Origin: Chionoecetes opilio
Lineage: Eukaryota > Arthropoda > Malacostraca > Decapoda > Majidae
Assembly (NCBI GenBank): GCA_016584305.1
Contig: JACEEZ010000162.1
Coordinates: 65,045-129,044, forward strand
Length of the DNA: 64,000 nt
Reading direction: 5' to 3'
Shown here: positions 61,081 through 64,000 of the stretch, one piece after another
How positions within the stretch are numbered: position 1 is the stretch's first letter
Layout of the letters: every line of letters begins with the position of its first letter
The notes under the pieces: generated by a model
Told to the model about the DNA's origin: nothing
The model's input: only the letters and a program-made list of their open reading frames with translations
Databases searched by the model: none
Program-made: the position numbers and the translations under genes

Positions 61081-62108
61081 ATGAATAAATACTACTACCA
61101 CTACTGTTAATACTTGAACTACAACTATTACATCAATATTCCGATCATATTTATCATTATTGTCACTAACATTGTCATTATTATTCACACTACATAAATA
61201 TCATCACTATCATCAGCATTATTATCATGATCATCTTTATCAGTAGTGGTAATATCATACTTATCATCATCATCATCATCAAGGCAATAACAAGAAGAGC
61301 AGCAGTACAATATGTGTGAAAGTAACACCCGCGCTAAAAAACCTCACATTTTAAGAAGAAAATGAAAAGGTAACAATGAAATGAGAAACTGAGGATAATA
61401 TTTAACACAACTTATTTAAATATTATCAGCAGTAACTTGATGATCTTTCTTCAGGGTAAAAATGCCAAGGTGGTTGGGGAAGGGTTTCGTTACAGGGTGT
61501 TCGTGGACTGACCCAATAAAAGGGGGATTTCTGACACCTTACAGTAACACTTAACTTTTTTTTAACCCCTTCACGACCAGCTATTTCCTTTGCCATATAA
61601 AATTGTCTCTTATTAGCCATAAAATTACGAAAAGTGACTGCATATACCAAATTCGTTAGTCGACAAGGATACTAAACAGGTCATATCTATTATATAATGT
61701 TTATATTCACTAAAAATCATCTAATGGTGGCCAAAATACAATGTAAATTACGGTCTGGGTCTCAAGGGGTTAAGAGAGCAAATCCAAGGAAATATAAAGA
61801 GCCCGCTAGCTGCCAGCCCCTATACAGTACAAAGTAAGATAATTAAAGAAGCGGGAGGGCTAATCTACTTTGTGTAACTAACGATAGTGTCTTTCATGCC
61901 TGCGATGACACGTTGTTTACATTACCATGATTTTGTAACTGTTGTATAAGTTACGTCAAAATAACAACAAATAGTATAATCATTAGCAAGTGTATCAGTG
62001 CATCGCCTCTCCCTCTTTCCTATCATTCTCTCTCCCATTTGTTTCCTGGTAAATGATTATGTGTCACCCTATAGAGGTCTCCTATAACCTCATACCTGTA
62101 ATAACTAT
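61081..62108. other. No recognisable gene
   Basis: ATC/CAT triplet-rich DNA to about 61290, then AT-rich unique DNA. The CCCGCTAGCTGCCAG string at about 61802 is shared with 48541. Confidence 0.5.
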
Positions 62109-62162
62109 GTGTGTGTGTGTGTGTGTGTGTGTTGTGTGTGTGGGTGTGTGGGGGGGTGTGTT
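62109..62162. repeat. (GT)n/(GGGT) microsatellite at a SINE 3' end
   Basis: GT tract directly followed by the partial SINE copy. Confidence 0.92.
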
Positions 62163-62262
62163 TTATCTATTTGTATTTTACGGGGCCCAGAGCAATGCTC
62201 GGGGGGCCCCCGTCCCCCATATAAACATTTTTATAATTCATCCTTAGTAGGGTAGGGCCGGG
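62163..62262 (-). mobile_element. SINE 3' fragment (second copy)
   Basis: Matches the 3' part of the SINE at 60719-61010 (TCTA(G)TTGTATTTTAC, GGGCC...GAGCAA.GCTCG and CATCCTTA motifs), again joined to a GT tract. Confidence 0.75.
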
Positions 62263-62425
62263 AGGTCCAATGAAAAGTGAAATATAGATTTTTTCAAATT
62301 TTGGCAGGGTTTTTTTTCTTATTTTAAAATTGAATTTTAAGGGTGGTTTGTCCACTTAAAATTTGTTGGTTTGAGCACTTTTTTACGGGGGCAAAAATGG
62401 TTTTTTATATTTATATGAAAAAACA
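62260..62425 (-). repeat. Dispersed repeat shared with 16541-16700
   Basis: Inverted copy of the repeat at 16541-16700. It directly follows the SINE fragment. Confidence 0.75.
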
Positions 62426-62429
62426 TAGC

Positions 62430-64000
62430 TTACCCCGCTAAAGAAAACGGTTTTCATTTCCACCTTCTTTCAATTCTTGATCGTCTTTTTCAGGATGGCT
62501 CTCCTTGAAACCCCAAGGGGGTTTCGAAGCCCCCCAACAGAAAGAGCTCTGGATCCAAGGGCCCCCTTTTGTTGGCGGGGGACGAGAGTTTGCTGAGAGG
62601 GGGGGGGCCCTAGGATCCCCCGGCGTGAGGGAAAGGGGGGGAACCCCTTTCCCCCAAGAACTCACCCGGCATCCGGGAGGGTTTTTTGAAAAGCGGGGGT
62701 ACCAGTGAAGACATTGCAAGGATTGACCCCCTTTGGTGCTTGTCCAGGGGAAAAAAATAAAACCCCCGGGTTTGCACCCCCAAGGGGGTTTTTTATTGAC
62801 CGGTCCGTGACCAAAAAGGGAAATAGATCATTTTTGGAAAAGGTTGGGTGAATTTTTTTTTTTTTTAAGGGGACAGAGAAAAACTAAAGCAGAAAAGGGA
62901 AATTTCGTGGAAAAGGGAAAGGGGACGGGCCCGTTTGACAAAAACGGCTTCCCCTCACACGATTTTCTCTGAAAGGGAAACCGGGAAACCCCAAACTGCC
63001 CCCAAACCCCCCAGTGGGGCCACGCGAAAAGCACACGTGCAGTGGGGACGGGCCCCCTGCCCAGCAAATCCCTATTTTGGGCCCGGAGTGGCTGACTAAA
63101 AGAGGATCAAATTTGGGGGAGGAGAGTGCAATGATGAGAAAGGGGTAGACAAGAATAAAGGACGCATAGAAAAAAAAGGGCAGCAAAGGGGAAACCCATT
63201 TGGGAAGAGGAGGCTAAGCTAAAGGGAAGCAAAAAAAGCGAAAGATGAAAAGGTCAGATGTTTTAAAGCGCAGGAGCAGATTTTTCCTGGGCCAGGCGAA
63301 AAATCACAGGATTCTGAGGATGGGACGGGGGGGGGGGGAGGGGGGGGGGGGTTTTCCCCCTTGCCACTCAGGGGAAAAAGGGGCCCGGGAGCAACAGGAG
63401 GCTGCCATACGGTAACCGACTGCTCGGGGAGAGGCGGGGGGTCCCGGGCCCCCCCTTGTGAGCAGTATTTGGGGACGGGCCCCAGCGGGCAAGAAAAAAA
63501 ACACAATCCCAGCCCGGGGAACCTGGCGCTGGCAAGCATCGGGGAAACTTTCCCCCCAATTTGCTGCTGGGCCTTTTGGTTTTCTGGATTCCCCCGGGAC
63601 CTTATGTTGACGGCCACCTTTCCAGACATGTCGTACCGGGTCTGGGGATCCTAAAAGTGAGGAGGGCCAGGCAGGATCCCCAGGGGATGGGCCCAGGGCC
63701 CTTGACCAGGGGAAGCACCAGGGTCCCAAAAAAAATAGGGGATTGGGTTACGGGGGGAAAGGAAAGGGGACAAGACCAGGGCGAGGGTTCCCCCGGAAAA
63801 AGGCTAGGGGGAAAAGGGAAACCAATTTTTGGATCGGGGGAGGACCCGTGTAGGGGACAGAGGAGACATCGGGGAAGGTTTTTTGGGGCATTTTTGTCCC
63901 AGAGGCCCCCGGTGTCACCTGAAAAGCCGCTTTAAAGGGTTTTGGGCTCAGGACTTCTATGATCTCTGGTAAATTACGACTCCCCCGGGACTAACTGACG
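62430..64000. other. Homopolymer-rich terminal stretch, no reliable gene
   Basis: Dense G, C, A and T runs of 4-12 bases and many GGGGG/CCCCC blocks. Frames up to 141 codons (62438-63935) overlap on both strands and have composition-driven Pro/Gly/Arg-rich products. No domain was recognised. Assembly error is likely (see findings). Confidence 0.55.

Noticed and set aside
62438..63935. Several 90-141 codon frames on both strands near the right edge
   Set aside because: The region is full of G and C runs typical of consensus error; the frames overlap on both strands and no domain is recognisable.

Overview
The window looks like repeat-dense genomic DNA from an invertebrate, most likely a decapod crustacean. 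The reasons are the very heavy load of (GA)n, (GT)n, (TA)n and tri- to pentanucleotide microsatellites, several decayed LINE lineages (Jockey-like and RTE-like), Helitrons, hAT, pogo/Tigger-like and TTAA-flanked elements, and the absence of any bacterial-type gene organisation. The organism is an inference; no host gene in the window identifies it. No complete host protein-coding gene could be recognised. Almost all interpretable coding sequence is transposon-derived and broken.

Layout. 1-4742 and about 8700-23490 are two diverged copies of one segment. Copy B is expanded by a 4.1 kb Helitron (9421-13547), a cassette of unknown nature (about 14800-16715) and two head-to-head LINEs (17233-21047). 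Copy A carries its own insertions: a TTAA-flanked piggyBac-like element (2447-3111) and an RTE 3' fragment (about 3250). Each copy gives the empty site of an insertion in the other, which allows base-level boundaries. 4743-8700 holds a short inverted-repeat element, (TA)n tracts and apparently unique DNA. 23600-34800 is mostly microsatellite-rich DNA with a tRNA-derived SINE, one shared dispersed repeat and one candidate host exon. 34838-44008 is a degenerate Ty3/gypsy-type LTR retroelement with about 920 bp LTRs, a SCAN-like capsid, a CCHC knuckle, protease and RT-RNase H. It is broken by a hAT element (itself carrying a second hAT-like element and a short inverted-repeat element) and by a poly(A)-tailed LINE. 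44700-50800 holds minisatellites, a second Helitron (46794-47735) and a TTAA element (49499-50468). 51371-53609 is a TA-flanked element with a decayed gene for a PIN/FEN-like and cysteine-rich protein. 53615-58975 contains two RTE LINE copies on the minus strand. 59531-59865 is a hAT MITE with a perfect 8 bp target duplication. 60700-62430 contains SINE copies joined to (GT)n. The last 1.6 kb is homopolymer-rich and resembles poorly polished assembly.

Functionally the window is a record of successive transposition. Nothing here appears able to move by itself: every coding element seen has stops, frameshifts or missing domains. The points most worth following are the SCAN-capsid LTR element whose RNase H runs straight into the 3' LTR with no integrase after it, the TA-flanked nuclease-like element, the two Helitrons with intact termini, and the repeated joining of retroposon ends to microsatellites.
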